From Marinomonas rhizomae (lineage in GTDB: Bacteria; Pseudomonadota; Gammaproteobacteria; Pseudomonadales; Marinomonadaceae), in NCBI RefSeq assembly GCF_024397855.1, contig NZ_CP073343.1, positions 682,001 to 746,000 on the forward strand: a stretch of 64,000 bases of DNA, written 5' to 3'. How positions within the stretch are numbered: position 1 is the first letter of the stretch; the number at the start of each line of letters is the position of its first letter. The translations under genes were made by a program, and so were the position numbers. A model generated the notes under the pieces. It was not told where the DNA came from. It did no database searches and saw only the letters and a program-made list of their open reading frames with translations. Below, one piece after another: positions 48,279 through 57,229 of the stretch.

Positions 48279-49694
48279 TCAAATTGCATTCTTGTGGGTG
48301 AAACCTTTGAATATAGTTAAAAGGATGATTTTTATGTCGAACCATACGGACCAGTTTTCAATATAATATAAATCATATTCAACCCTATTTTCCATTTTAT
48401 CAATAGTATCCGTTTCCCCACGAAAACCATTTACCTGCGCCCATCCAGTTATTCCAGGTTTTACCATGTGACGGCGCATATAAGACTCTACAAGAGTCTT
48501 ATAATGCTCATTATGAGCAAGTGCATGGGGTCTGGGCCCAACGATAGACATTCTACCCTGTAGTACATTTATGAATTGCGGAAGTTCGTCTAAAGAGGTT
48601 CTTCTCATAAAAGCGCCGATAGGTGTGATTCGACTATCTCCTTTCTTAGCTTGTGTTACTTTTCCGTCCTCTTCGTTGTGAACCACCATAGATCGAAATT
48701 TATAGACTTTGAAATCTTGGCCATTGGCACCTGTGCGATATTGTTTAAATAGAATGGGGCCCTTTGAGCTAAACTTAATTATAATAGCTAGGCTAATTAA
48801 TATCGGACTTATTAGTATTAGAATGATGGTTGCAAGTATTTTATCTTCTAATAATTTCAATAATCGATTTTTCCCTTCGAGCATGTGTGAAGTGGAAATG
48901 TTTATAACTGGTAATCCAGCGACTTCAGTTACTGATTGGTTTATTAATCTAAAGCCAAAGATATCTGGAACCATACGAATTACTATAGATGTGTTGCTTA
49001 AAGCGGACTGTACCTGCTCCATTTTTTGAACTTCGCTCATCGGAAGGGCAATCCAAACCTGATCTATTTTATGATCTTTAACTACGGTATCTAGATCTTC
49101 CAATGTACCTAAAAGTGGAACTGAATTAATTTCATCAATGACTTTTGTCTGATTTTGTGTACTAAGTATGCCTTTTACTACTAGGCCCATTTCAGAATGT
49201 TGCTGTAGTCGTTCCAATACTTGTTGTGCTAGATCGCCATCACCAATAATAATGACGCTTCTTATATTGAATCCCTTTGCTCTTAGTGCTCCTAGGCATT
49301 TTCGGAGTAAAAACCTGTAACACAATATTATTGTAGTTGAGGTACACAACCAACTAACCATCCAAATACGAGAGAAAAGCTCTGAAGATTGGGTAGCAAA
49401 GCCACTAATAATTAATAGTAAGAATGTAATTAATGTGGCGCTAATAACGCATCTCATTTCAGATGTGAATGATGCACCTCGCCATGCCCTATATGCGCCA
49501 AAAAATGATAAGCTCGCTGCGCCGAGTAATACTCCAAGTAAAAGCACATTTTTATATGTGAAATTCAGCTCTAGATTTGCAAATCTTAGCCAGTAGCTAA
49601 ATAGTCCTGCACTCAATAGACCAATGCAGTCAATTATTCTTAATAATATATTAAGCGATGTGCTGTGCTCTTTTAACGCTAAACCTTTTTTCAC
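48279..49694 (-). CDS. wcaJ: Undecaprenyl-phosphate glucose phosphotransferase (WcaJ-type)
   Basis: A 471-residue initiating transferase. Four N-terminal membrane helices (residues 15-120) and a CoA-binding-like Rossmann domain (VIIIGDGDLAQQVLERL) precede the catalytic PglC-like domain: FKQYRTGANGQDF, KFRSM, TSLDELPQFINVLQG, SIVGPRP. It probably links glucose-1-phosphate or galactose-1-phosphate to the lipid carrier. It is the second initiating transferase in the window, next to a ligase/polymerase and a glycosyltransferase on the same strand. Confidence 0.9.
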   Translation of the reverse strand: MKKGLALKEHSTSLNILLRIIDCIGLLSAGLFSYWLRFANLELNFTYKNVLLLGVLLGAASLSFFGAYRAWRGASFTSEMRCVISATLITFLLLIISGFATQSSELFSRIWMVSWLCTSTTIILCYRFLLRKCLGALRAKGFNIRSVIIIGDGDLAQQVLERLQQHSEMGLVVKGILSTQNQTKVIDEINSVPLLGTLEDLDTVVKDHKIDQVWIALPMSEVQKMEQVQSALSNTSIVIRMVPDIFGFRLINQSVTEVAGLPVINISTSHMLEGKNRLLKLLEDKILATIILILISPILISLAIIIKFSSKGPILFKQYRTGANGQDFKVYKFRSMVVHNEEDGKVTQAKKGDSRITPIGAFMRRTSLDELPQFINVLQGRMSIVGPRPHALAHNEHYKTLVESYMRRHMVKPGITGWAQVNGFRGETDTIDKMENRVEYDLYYIENWSVWFDIKIILLTIFKGFTHKNAI

Positions 49695-49734
49695 GTTATT
49701 CTCTACTTGTTATTATGTAATGCATAATTGATTC

Positions 49735-51063
49735 TTAATCTTGGATTTTTGGGCTAAATTGATATTTGGAACGCCAAATTGAAGCCTGTATACCGGTCAT
49801 GAATACTGTAAAATAAAACACCCCTGTCCAGAAGTTCTGATAGGCTTCAAAACAGTTCATGATGCTCCAAAAAAAGCTGAAACTCATGAAAAAATAACCA
49901 ATATTTTTTTCAATCATACCTTTTCGAATCTCTTTGAAAAGGCTTTTAGCCATATATATCCACATAAATAGATAAAAAACTAAGCCAATAATGCCGAAGT
50001 TTACTAGCATTTCAATGTAAGTATTGTGTAGGTGTCCAAAATCATTCTGTACCCAGTCTGGAAGCCATTCTGTGTGTTTCATCACAAGTGTTCTGCCATT
50101 ACTACCCCAGCCAAAGATTGGCTTTTCTTTTATGAAGTCGGTAGCGGCCACCCAGCTGTGTAAACGAATGCCAAAGCTTGAATAGGGGACATCATCAAAA
50201 TCTAATGAGGCAATGGCTGACAATGCTTCTTTCTCGACCATAACACGATCTATTATGGTGTCGTTACTGGCAATAAGACTGCCTAAACTTAATATCCCTG
50301 CAAAAAAGATACTGATAGTGATGACTTTTTGCTTTCCTGTGGCTCTATTAAATCGCTTTAGGGTGAAATAACTGGCCATAAAGAAAGCTGTCAGGAGCAA
50401 TGCGAGCCAAGCTTGACGAGATGAGTTTATATAGATGATTAAAAGGCAATATAGAATGGTTAACGAAAGGGGAAGAGTTAACCATTTGTTGAAAGTAATT
50501 ATTTTCCTTGTAAAGCATAGCAAGCCGATCAGGATAATACCGAAGAATAGACTGGTATGTTGTGCTTGTCTAAGGCCAAAAAATACCCTTTCTCCATTTA
50601 GGCCTCTAATAATCTCTGGAATACCTTCTCCAGTAACCCAAGGTGAAATCAGTATTCCTAGTGCTGCGCTCCCCCAAATAAGCCAGATCGCACTTTTACG
50701 TTGTGCAATCCACCATGCAAGGGGAATGAAGGTAAACCACCGAGTGACTTTATCTAACTGCGGCGTTTCTCGAGCCCATTCAGGAGTGACGTACACAGAC
50801 AGTGCCCATGAAATAAATTGGAATATAAGCGCCACCCAGATAAAACGTATTAGGATATGACTGTTTACTACTTTGCCGTATTTATAGAGCCCCCAAAAGC
50901 CGGTAAGGGTTGCTACAGCTGAACTTACTGCCGCCGCATCCATGAACCCTGTCCGTGAAAAGGCGTAGATGGCAATAGAGGCTATTCCTAGTAGTATTAG
51001 CCAGGTAGGTTGTTCTTCTGGCGTTTGACGCTTAAAAAAGTTATGTAAGGCTGAGGATAGCAT
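49735..51063 (-). CDS. O-antigen ligase/polymerase family membrane protein
   Basis: A 442-residue protein with about 10 to 12 helices and the Wzy_C-type loop FGIRLHSWVAATDFIKEKPIFGWGSNGR with HLHNTYIEMLVNFG further on. As for the gene at 33.4 kb, polymerase and WaaL ligase cannot be separated by motif. It lies upstream of wcaJ on the minus strand with 40 bases between them and downstream of a glycosyltransferase, so the three minus-strand genes look like one operon. Confidence 0.85.
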   Translation of the reverse strand: MLSSALHNFFKRQTPEEQPTWLILLGIASIAIYAFSRTGFMDAAAVSSAVATLTGFWGLYKYGKVVNSHILIRFIWVALIFQFISWALSVYVTPEWARETPQLDKVTRWFTFIPLAWWIAQRKSAIWLIWGSAALGILISPWVTGEGIPEIIRGLNGERVFFGLRQAQHTSLFFGIILIGLLCFTRKIITFNKWLTLPLSLTILYCLLIIYINSSRQAWLALLLTAFFMASYFTLKRFNRATGKQKVITISIFFAGILSLGSLIASNDTIIDRVMVEKEALSAIASLDFDDVPYSSFGIRLHSWVAATDFIKEKPIFGWGSNGRTLVMKHTEWLPDWVQNDFGHLHNTYIEMLVNFGIIGLVFYLFMWIYMAKSLFKEIRKGMIEKNIGYFFMSFSFFWSIMNCFEAYQNFWTGVFYFTVFMTGIQASIWRSKYQFSPKIQD

Positions 51064-51110
51064 CTATTTTCTCGTTATTAGCCGTTAATGTTTGAAGGTA
51101 GAAAATGACA

Positions 51111-51932
51111 TTATAATTTTACGTTGTAATAGCTACATAAAGCTTGCCATTGCTCTCTGTTACCATCTTGTCTGACGTTGGTTTTTTTCAGGGAAATTTT
51201 TTGTGACCCTGCAATAGGTGTTGGTTTGGGCGATGATGTTGATGCTCTCCTTACTTCTGTTCCTTGTAAAAAGGACATCATTCTAAACCAGAGGTCGTCT
51301 GCTTTTGGTGTTAGCTTTAAAAATAAGCTCTGGTTTGTTACATCGGCATGCAGTGAGTGAGCAGGGTACAAGACGCCGCCATAACCAATTGGTAGTAGTT
51401 TTTGATCGGCTAGATCGGCGTCTTTTTGCATTTTCCATTGTTTATAAGGCAGCAGTTCGCCTTCGGCATCATAAGAAATCATGCGACATTCATTAGCAAT
51501 AACGCTTTTAGGGTGTTGCTGGTGTTCTTTATAAAGCGATTCTAACCAGGTGTTTGTATAAATAAGGTCATCGTCACAGGTTACTAAAGTTGTCTCTGGA
51601 AATTCGACTAATGAGTAGATTAGTTTTCTGTGGGAGCAGGTGAGTTCTTTTTGATAGCGGATCTCAAAAATGTCGCCTTCCAGCTCGGTTAGCTTTTTTG
51701 GGATTTGGTTGCGTAAATCTTCGTTTAACCACAGTAATATTTTCTGGGGCTTAGCGGTTTGGCTTAATAGACTACGAATGGTTAAGTCGATAATGTCTAA
51801 TCGAGATGGAATCGAAGTGAGTGTGACGATTAAAGGTAGAAGCTTGTCTGTGTTCGCTTTAAGCGTTTGCAGAGGTATTCTTTTCAGCCTGTATGCGGCT
51901 TTCATAGCGGGGATATACTCTTTCAGCTTCAA
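51111..51932 (-). CDS. Putative glycosyltransferase
   Basis: A 273-residue protein. LIVTLTSIPSRLDIIDLTIRSLLSQTAKPQKILLWL is a GT2-like nucleotide-binding opening, LVTCDDDLIYTNTW is the metal-binding acidic motif, and PIGYGGVLYPAHSL and KADDLWFRMM follow. The start is TTG 51932, with AAGGAA six bases before it. It heads the minus-strand group with the ligase and wcaJ. Substrate unknown. Confidence 0.75.
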   Translation of the reverse strand: MKLKEYIPAMKAAYRLKRIPLQTLKANTDKLLPLIVTLTSIPSRLDIIDLTIRSLLSQTAKPQKILLWLNEDLRNQIPKKLTELEGDIFEIRYQKELTCSHRKLIYSLVEFPETTLVTCDDDLIYTNTWLESLYKEHQQHPKSVIANECRMISYDAEGELLPYKQWKMQKDADLADQKLLPIGYGGVLYPAHSLHADVTNQSLFLKLTPKADDLWFRMMSFLQGTEVRRASTSSPKPTPIAGSQKISLKKTNVRQDGNREQWQALCSYYNVKL

Positions 51933-52040
51933 CGCTTTTTCCTTTTCGATTCATATTCTGAACGTGTTTACGATGCGGTATTGTCTATCAAGGGATATTT
52001 TACATCAATAGCTTTGTATACATGCAAAAACGCACAAACA

Positions 52041-52077
52041 AAAAAACCGCTTCAAAAAATTTGAAACGGTTTTTTTA
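52041..52077 (-). terminator. Rho-independent terminator of the FKBP gene
   Basis: An inverted repeat (AAAAACCGcTTCAAA / TTTGAAaCGGTTTTT, one mismatch) with T-runs on both sides follows the FKBP gene on the minus strand and precedes the glycosyltransferase start by about 110 bases. Confidence 0.85.
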
Positions 52078-52091
52078 GATAGGCAGGAAGT

Positions 52092-52811
52092 TTACTCAGC
52101 TGCTTCTGGTTGCTCTATGTCATGCAGTTCCACAACAAACTTAAGCGCTGCATTTGCTGGGATAGGACCTGTGCCACCTGGGCCGTATGCTAGGTCAGCA
52201 GGGATATACAACTCGTATTTAGAGCCAACCGGCATAAGTTGTAGACCTTCAGTCCAGCCTGGGATAACGCCATTCAATGGGAAAGTAATTGCCTCACCGC
52301 GCTTGTATGAGCTATCGAATACCGTGCCATCAATTAGGCTGCCTTCGTAGTCTACTTTTACAGTGTCAGTGGCGCTTGGTTTTTCGCCTTCGCCTGCGGT
52401 GATGACTTTATACAGCAAACCTGAGTCGGTTTTCTTCACGCCATCTTCGGCTTCTTTTTCTTTCAGCCAAGCAGCAGAAGCGGCTTTTGCTTCTTCAGCG
52501 GCTTTTTCTTCTTCAAGCTGCGCTTTTTTCATTTGTTCTTGCTGGTAATCTTGGATGGTTTTAGTCACTTCATCCATGCTCATTTGGCCTTCTTTACCAG
52601 CAAATGAGTCTTGAAAACCTGCCATAAATGTTTTCATGTCTAGTTCTGAGAAATCCTGAGACATACGTGAACCAAACATGGTGCCAATGCTGTAACCAAG
52701 ACGTTGTTCTTTAGTGTCCAGTTTAATCGCGCTGTCTGCTGCATGCGCAAAAGAAACGGATGACATGACCAGCGCCGCGATAAGAGTTTTTTTCATAGCT
52801 ATTTTTTTCAT
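52092..52811 (-). CDS. FKBP-type peptidyl-prolyl isomerase, periplasmic (FkpA/Mip-like)
   Basis: A 239-residue exported chaperone. The signal peptide (KKTLIAALVMSSVSFAHA) is cut near residue 24, then an N-terminal helical dimerisation domain (30-125, KEQRLGYSIGTMFG, long charged helix) and a C-terminal FKBP domain: VKVDYEGSLIDGTVFDSSY, FPLNGVIPGWTEGLQLM and ALKFVVELHDIE. The start at 52811 or the second ATG (52796) are both possible; neither has a clear ribosome site. ATCACTTTGTGAT (52842-52854) is a short palindrome upstream. FkpA and Mip share this layout, so I leave the symbol blank. Confidence 0.9.
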   Translation of the reverse strand: MKKIAMKKTLIAALVMSSVSFAHAADSAIKLDTKEQRLGYSIGTMFGSRMSQDFSELDMKTFMAGFQDSFAGKEGQMSMDEVTKTIQDYQQEQMKKAQLEEEKAAEEAKAASAAWLKEKEAEDGVKKTDSGLLYKVITAGEGEKPSATDTVKVDYEGSLIDGTVFDSSYKRGEAITFPLNGVIPGWTEGLQLMPVGSKYELYIPADLAYGPGGTGPIPANAALKFVVELHDIEQPEAAE

Positions 52812-53245
52812 AAGGAAAAGTGTTCCATTATTTGTGGGTTTATCACTTTGTGATGTAAAGCATTAACATTTAAGACGGAGTTCGATTCGCATCTTTTGGA
52901 CCAGCATGTCATGGGGCAAAACAAAGCAGGAACAATGGTATACGCCTTGTGCTTTGCAAAACCGGATCCGTCGTTTTTGTTTAACGTAAGTGTTCTAACA
53001 TAAGATGGGCTGGTTACGCCAATTTATATGTTCTTACGTTACCAAAGCGACCCCTTCACCTGCACACTTTGTTTGATTTCAAAAGATAGAGCGGTTCGGC
53101 AAAGCACAAGACGTGTATTGAGATTAATCCTCGCTTCTTTACCGAGACAATCGCTTTTACAAAAGCATGACAGAGTTTGCGAAAGCTGCTTTGTTTACAA
53201 GGCTGTCTTTACATATATTTGACAAATGTAGGCTTGCCTACTTTG
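52812..53245. other. 434-base intergenic region with a spaced inverted repeat
   Basis: No convincing gene was found: the open frame at 53028-53222 has no recognisable content. ACGCCTTGTGCTTTGC (within 52942-52963) is repeated inverted at 53093-53114 (19 of 22 bases), with 129 bases between the arms. The promoter of the FKBP gene must lie at the left end. Confidence 0.55.
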
Positions 53246-54160
53246 CTAATGAATCCCCATGAACAATGGAATCAGAATCGGCACGAGAATACTCATAATA
53301 AAGCCGCTGGCGATGCAAACAGGGATAATTTGCGCGCCGTGAAATTTACCAAGCATGGGTAAGGTAAAATCCATGGCGGTTGCGCCAGAATAACCAACCG
53401 ACATGTGGCTGTTTAGTCGAGCTAAGAATGGAATTAGCATCAGCGCCAAAATTTCACGCCCAAGGTCTAGCAAGAAAGCCGTGGTGCCAAGCACTGGATC
53501 ACCTAAGCCAGTAATAAGAATGCCAGACAAACTGTACCAGCCGAAGCCTGAGACGACCGCAAGCCCTTGGTTCCAGCTTAGGCCTAATACAAAGCTGCCA
53601 ATCCAGCCTGCAAGTAGCGTGGTGAAGATAGTGACAAGCGCTATGATGACGCCTTGAGAGTTCAAAAAAAGCTTACGTAGACGGTGATTACCTTGGCGAA
53701 GCTGACAGCCAATTAGAAACAGCAAAACATACAGCAAGCCAGTTACTAGCTCGTCCACGCCTGTCAGCCAGTCTTTGGCAAATATGCCAGCGATGACGCC
53801 ACCTATTACCCAGGCGAGGGTTTTTGCTGCATCCATCAATGCATGGGACTTACTGTCAGATGGGCCTTGAGCAAGACTGTCTGCATGCGTGCCACCAAAA
53901 CGTAGGCCACTCAGATATAAACCACCTAGGCTTAATACGCTGATCAGGACAAAAAAAATAATCGCTTGGTAACCGGCGATAAAGAGCTTCTCGGCCAAAT
54001 TATCTAACGCCCCAAGGCTAAAGCCAATTAAGCCCAAAATGAGGTACACAAGCTGTTCTAAGCCTTTTGCCACGCGAGTTGGTGTGAATACCTTGATATT
54101 GACCCAGTAACCAAACAGAAGGGCGACTAATAATGGGCCAAGTGTGGTGAGAATAGTCAT
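53246..54160 (-). CDS. lysO: LysO-family lysine exporter
   Basis: A 304-residue inner-membrane protein with about eight helices. LysO (YbjE) exports lysine and its toxic analogues. Family stretches: TPTRVAKGLEQLVYLILGLIGFSLG, VTGLLYVLLFLIGCQLRQGNHRL, SGFGWYSLSGILIT and GYSGATAMDFTLPMLGKFHG near the C-terminus. Length fits E. coli LysO (299). It stands alone, 193 bases from the IS110 transposase. Confidence 0.88.
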   Translation of the reverse strand: MTILTTLGPLLVALLFGYWVNIKVFTPTRVAKGLEQLVYLILGLIGFSLGALDNLAEKLFIAGYQAIIFFVLISVLSLGGLYLSGLRFGGTHADSLAQGPSDSKSHALMDAAKTLAWVIGGVIAGIFAKDWLTGVDELVTGLLYVLLFLIGCQLRQGNHRLRKLFLNSQGVIIALVTIFTTLLAGWIGSFVLGLSWNQGLAVVSGFGWYSLSGILITGLGDPVLGTTAFLLDLGREILALMLIPFLARLNSHMSVGYSGATAMDFTLPMLGKFHGAQIIPVCIASGFIMSILVPILIPLFMGIH

Positions 54161-54353
54161 GCGAGAATAGTCTTCCTAGACAGATGTGTTAAATACTGGA
54201 GCGGCATTTTCTCTGTATTGAGTTGTAAATACAAGTTTGGTTTTTGTGTTTCGAGTAAATGTTGTTCCAAGGGGAGGGGCGAAGCATTTTTGTTCCTTCC
54301 CTTTATCTTCAAGGGGAAGATGCCATCTTTCCGATCAAGCCTTTTTTAGTCAT

Positions 54354-55331
54354 TTAGACTATTTGAGGCTTGTATTCGCTTTGATGTTTCACAACACCAA
54401 AACAAATTTGTACAAGCTTTCTCATTGCTGCTCCGAGTGCTTGCATGTGCGTTTTTCCGCGGCTTTTTAGACGTTCATAAAGAGCTTTTACATCAGGGTT
54501 ATGCTGTTTTGCGACAACGGCGGCCATATAAACTTTAGCTCTAATATTAGGTGGTCCAATCTTTGATAACATCGAACGACCTTTTAATGTTCCCGACTCT
54601 CTAATTCTTGGAACAAGCCCCAAGTAGGCGGATACGCTTCCTGCTTTTTCAAACTGATGAGAGGACAAAACCGACAACATAAGCCTTGATACAACAGAGC
54701 CAACACCAGGAATGCTCTTGAGAAGGTGTCTTTTCTTTTTCAGCGTTGGGTGATTGTCAATATGCGTATTCAACTCTTCAATCAGCCTCTCTTTATCTTT
54801 TACTAACACAGACACAATGTTGTCTATCGATTTAATAACAACAGAAGAGCCGTCTGCTATTTCAGCTTGTTCTTTCCGATCCAATTCGCGCTGTATGTCT
54901 TTCTCTATCGACTCTATACGTTTGATCAGAGCTTTCAGCTTACGTACCTCTGGTGCTTCTGGTGTCCAGCGTTTTGGATCCATTTGATAACCGAACTTAG
55001 CTAAAAGAAGGCTATCGGCTTTATCCGTTTTGTGAGTCACGCCAAGCGCCTTGGCAAACTCTTTAGGCCTTGCTGGGTTAACAACACAAACTTGAAAACC
55101 TATATGAAACAAATGGGTAGCAATGCCTTCATGATAAATCCCTGTCGCTTCAAGAGTGACATGAATTTTTTCAGGTTGTGCAGATGTCACTTTCATGAGC
55201 CATTGAGCAATATTTTCAAAGTCTTCCTGATTGTTTTTAAAGACTTTTGTTTTTACTTTTTCTGATAGGGCGTCTCTAAGCCAAAGACAATCCAGCTTAT
55301 TTTTTCCAATATCAATACCTATATAAATCAT
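54354..55331 (-). CDS. IS110-family DEDD transposase/recombinase
   Basis: A 325-residue recombinase. The RuvC-like DEDD domain is at the N-terminus: YIGIDIGKNKLD (Asp7), VTLEATGIYHEG, and THKTDKADSLLLAKF (Asp pair). The C-terminal Transposase_20 domain has KSIPGVGSVVSRLMLS, SVSAYLGLVPRIRESGT and a Ser in GRSMLSKIG, the catalytic serine region. The gene is intact. Family members use a structured RNA from the adjacent non-coding end to choose target and donor sites. Confidence 0.95.
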   Translation of the reverse strand: MIYIGIDIGKNKLDCLWLRDALSEKVKTKVFKNNQEDFENIAQWLMKVTSAQPEKIHVTLEATGIYHEGIATHLFHIGFQVCVVNPARPKEFAKALGVTHKTDKADSLLLAKFGYQMDPKRWTPEAPEVRKLKALIKRIESIEKDIQRELDRKEQAEIADGSSVVIKSIDNIVSVLVKDKERLIEELNTHIDNHPTLKKKRHLLKSIPGVGSVVSRLMLSVLSSHQFEKAGSVSAYLGLVPRIRESGTLKGRSMLSKIGPPNIRAKVYMAAVVAKQHNPDVKALYERLKSRGKTHMQALGAAMRKLVQICFGVVKHQSEYKPQIV

Positions 55332-55334
55332 TTA

Positions 55335-55505
55335 TCCTTATTCCCCTTGTACATGCAGCATCACTGTAGAAACAGGCGCTTGGATACCATCCAATGTTGA
55401 AGGATTAGTCTGGCAGGATAATCTTCCCCACAGCATCGTAGCGCTTAGGCTAGGAACATACTTACCAGACTAGAGTGAATTACTAGCTAAGCAATTCACT
55501 TAGAA
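55335..55505 (-). ncRNA. Candidate IS110 bridge RNA
   Basis: The non-coding left end of the IS, upstream of the transposase, is about 170 bases, as in IS621 whose bridge RNA is about 177. On the minus strand it folds well: AGTGAATT/AATTCACT gives a perfect 8-bp 5' hairpin (55500 to 55474, 11-base loop); AGTCTGG (55465-55471) pairs with CCAGACT (55407-55413) around a 51-base internal region that could be the target-binding loop; and TTGGAT-ACC-ATCCAA (55380-55394) is a perfect hairpin. Start and end of the RNA are not mapped. Family knowledge gives the role; the stems are read directly. Confidence 0.6.
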
Positions 55506-55543
55506 AGATACAAGGTTAGGATGGGGTTGTTAACTTTTTGGAC

Positions 55544-55620
55544 TCCCTCCCAGCCTCCCCCTTAGCAGGGGGAGGGGCTAGGGCAGATGAGCGAGGTACG
55601 AGTGTGAGTGTGATCTGCCG
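55544..55620. repeat. CCCTCC palindrome and REP-like repeat beside the IS
   Basis: AGCCTCCCCCT (55552-55562) faces AGGGGGAGGGGCT (55567-55579), a near-perfect G+C-rich hairpin. GGCAGATGAGCGAGGTACGA (55582 on) is the REP-like family seen at 57127. The block lies between the IS and the MATE gene. Confidence 0.65.
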
Positions 55621-55726
55621 AATAGGGAAGCAAAATAAAGCTGACCAACGGTGCAATATTTAGCGATCAATGGTAAATTGCTCGGCTGTTTTTTGCGTAT
55701 TTTCTATGGATAGTCGGCGGTGATGT

Positions 55727-57097
55727 GTGGTTAAGCGTTTTCCAGTGTTAAAAGAAGTTCTGCATTTGTTGTTTCCTATGATTTTAACGATGACATTGGA
55801 ACTGTCAATCAGCGTCGTCGATACCATTATGTTAGGCCATTACAGCGCGTTACATTTGGCGGCAGTTGGCTTGGCATCTAGCTTATGGCTACCTGTTGGT
55901 TGTTTCTTGATTGGTGTGACATTCGGCCTTACGCCTTTGGTAACACGTCATTTACATGGCCGACAACCGAAACTGGTTAACTTGTATATGTCGCAAGCGG
56001 TGGGGCTATCTGTAGGGCTTGGTCTGTTGGCAAGCTTAGTGGCTATTTTCTTATTGCCCTATTTTGCAGGGTTGATGGCGACGGAAGAAGAAACAAGACA
56101 AGTTTCGGTTTCTTATTTGTATATCTTTGCTCCTGCACTTCCTATGTTGGCCTTGATGACGGCGTATAAGAATTTATTTGAAGCGGCGGGTCGTCCTGGC
56201 TTTCCTTTGTTCGTGGCGAGCTTTGGTTTAGTGTTAAACATCTTGTTCAATTATGTGCTGATTTTCGGCAAGTTCGGCTTTCCTGAAATGGGCGCAAAAG
56301 GCGCGGCATTGGCGTCTGCTTTGTCTTTGTATTTAGCCGTAACTATGTTTTTTGTTTATGACCGATTTATCAATAAAACGCCTTTGTTTACCCGCTTAGT
56401 GTGGCGCTACACGCGTAAGTTTGGAATTCTATTGAATGTTGGCGCGCCAGCGGGCTTTGCCTTTGCTTTTGAAGTGGGCTTGTTTTCATCCATGACGTGG
56501 TTGATTTCGTCCTTCGGTGATTTGGCGTTGGGTGGCGGCCAGATTGTCATGTCTTATACGTCTTTCTTGTTTACCCCAATGATGGCGATGAGTGCCGTGA
56601 CGGCGATTGTGGTAGCAAAAGCCATGTCGAAAGAAGGCGTAAGCGGTGTTAGAAAACGTATACGAGTGATTGTCTGGCTAGGGCTTTCTTATGTGAGTAC
56701 CTGTTTTATGATTACTCAGATCTTTCACGATCAGATCCCGTATATTTATAGCAATAATGCGGAAGTGGTGGCCTTGGCAGCGAGCATTTTGCTGATCTCT
56801 TCTTGTTACCAGTTTCCTGATATGTTGCAAACCGTGTTTACTGGCGCTTTACGAGGTTTTCGTGAAACACGCTCGACTATGATTGCTTTTGCCGTGTCTT
56901 TGTTTGGCTTGAGTATTCCGTTTGGCTATTGGTTATCTCACTACAGCCCTTGGGCCGAAACCTTGTCACTGCGAGGTTTTTACATTGGCCTCGGCGCGGG
57001 TTTAACCCTGCTAGCGGCGACTCTTATCGTACGCTTTCAAATTGTTTTGCGTCGTTATGAAGGTAAGCGCATTGCCTCGCCTAGGGAAGTGGCGTAG
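55727..57097 (+). CDS. MATE-family multidrug efflux transporter (NorM-like)
   Basis: A 456-residue protein with 12 predicted helices. MATE family motifs: SISVVDTIMLGHYSALHLAAVGLASSLW, FEAAGRPGFPLFVASFGLVLNIL, and in the second half FQIVMSYTSFLF and DMLQTVFTGALRGFRETRS. It exports cationic drugs in exchange for Na+ or H+. The start is GTG 55727; no ATG fits and the ribosome site (GGCGG) is weak. It is alone on its strand. Confidence 0.9.
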   Translation: MVKRFPVLKEVLHLLFPMILTMTLELSISVVDTIMLGHYSALHLAAVGLASSLWLPVGCFLIGVTFGLTPLVTRHLHGRQPKLVNLYMSQAVGLSVGLGLLASLVAIFLLPYFAGLMATEEETRQVSVSYLYIFAPALPMLALMTAYKNLFEAAGRPGFPLFVASFGLVLNILFNYVLIFGKFGFPEMGAKGAALASALSLYLAVTMFFVYDRFINKTPLFTRLVWRYTRKFGILLNVGAPAGFAFAFEVGLFSSMTWLISSFGDLALGGGQIVMSYTSFLFTPMMAMSAVTAIVVAKAMSKEGVSGVRKRIRVIVWLGLSYVSTCFMITQIFHDQIPYIYSNNAEVVALAASILLISSCYQFPDMLQTVFTGALRGFRETRSTMIAFAVSLFGLSIPFGYWLSHYSPWAETLSLRGFYIGLGAGLTLLAATLIVRFQIVLRRYEGKRIASPREVA

Positions 57098-57126
57098 CTA
57101 GGCATTTTTGTTCCTATTCGTTTAGT

Positions 57127-57161
57127 AGGGCAGATGAACGAGGCACGAGTGTGATCTGCCG
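57127..57161 (+). repeat. REP-like repeat
   Basis: AGGGCAGATGAACGAGGCACGAG and the following GTGATCTGCC match the copies at 13156, 29890 (inverted) and 55583. It lies just beyond the MATE gene. Confidence 0.75.
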
Positions 57162-57175
57162 TTGGGGTTTTATTG

Positions 57176-57214
57176 AAATGTCGGATCACGGTCGTTCCTC
57201 CCTCATGCCGACCT
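57176..57214 (+). repeat. Direct repeat, left copy, flanking the heme operon
   Basis: AAATGTCGGATCACGGTCGT and the next 19 bases recur at 63471-63509 in the same orientation with one mismatch (38 of 39). Together they bracket the heme operon. The sequence has the same form as the REP-like family. Confidence 0.8.
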
Positions 57215-57229
57215 TGTATCTACGTTTGG

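Larger units (their letters stand above)
54345..55510 (-). mobile_element. IS110-family insertion sequence (ends approximate)
   Basis: The element consists of one transposase gene and a long non-coding left end upstream of it. IS110 elements have no obvious terminal inverted repeats, so the ends (about 54330-54353 and 55505-55540) are estimated from where genomic repeats resume. G+C-rich repeats lie on both sides (CAAGGGGAAG near 54310 and a CCCTCC/GGGAGG palindrome at 55544-55583), suggesting insertion into an intergenic repeat. No duplication of the target was found, as expected for this family. Confidence 0.7.

Noticed and set aside
53028..53222. Open frame of 64 codons in the FKBP-lysO gap
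   Set aside because: No recognisable sequence, poor start context, and it overlaps the inverted repeat; likely noise.
57127..57214. CRISPR-like array of repeated units
   Set aside because: Repeats are scattered singly or in pairs, are palindromic and G+C-rich, and have no regular spacers; they are REP-like elements.
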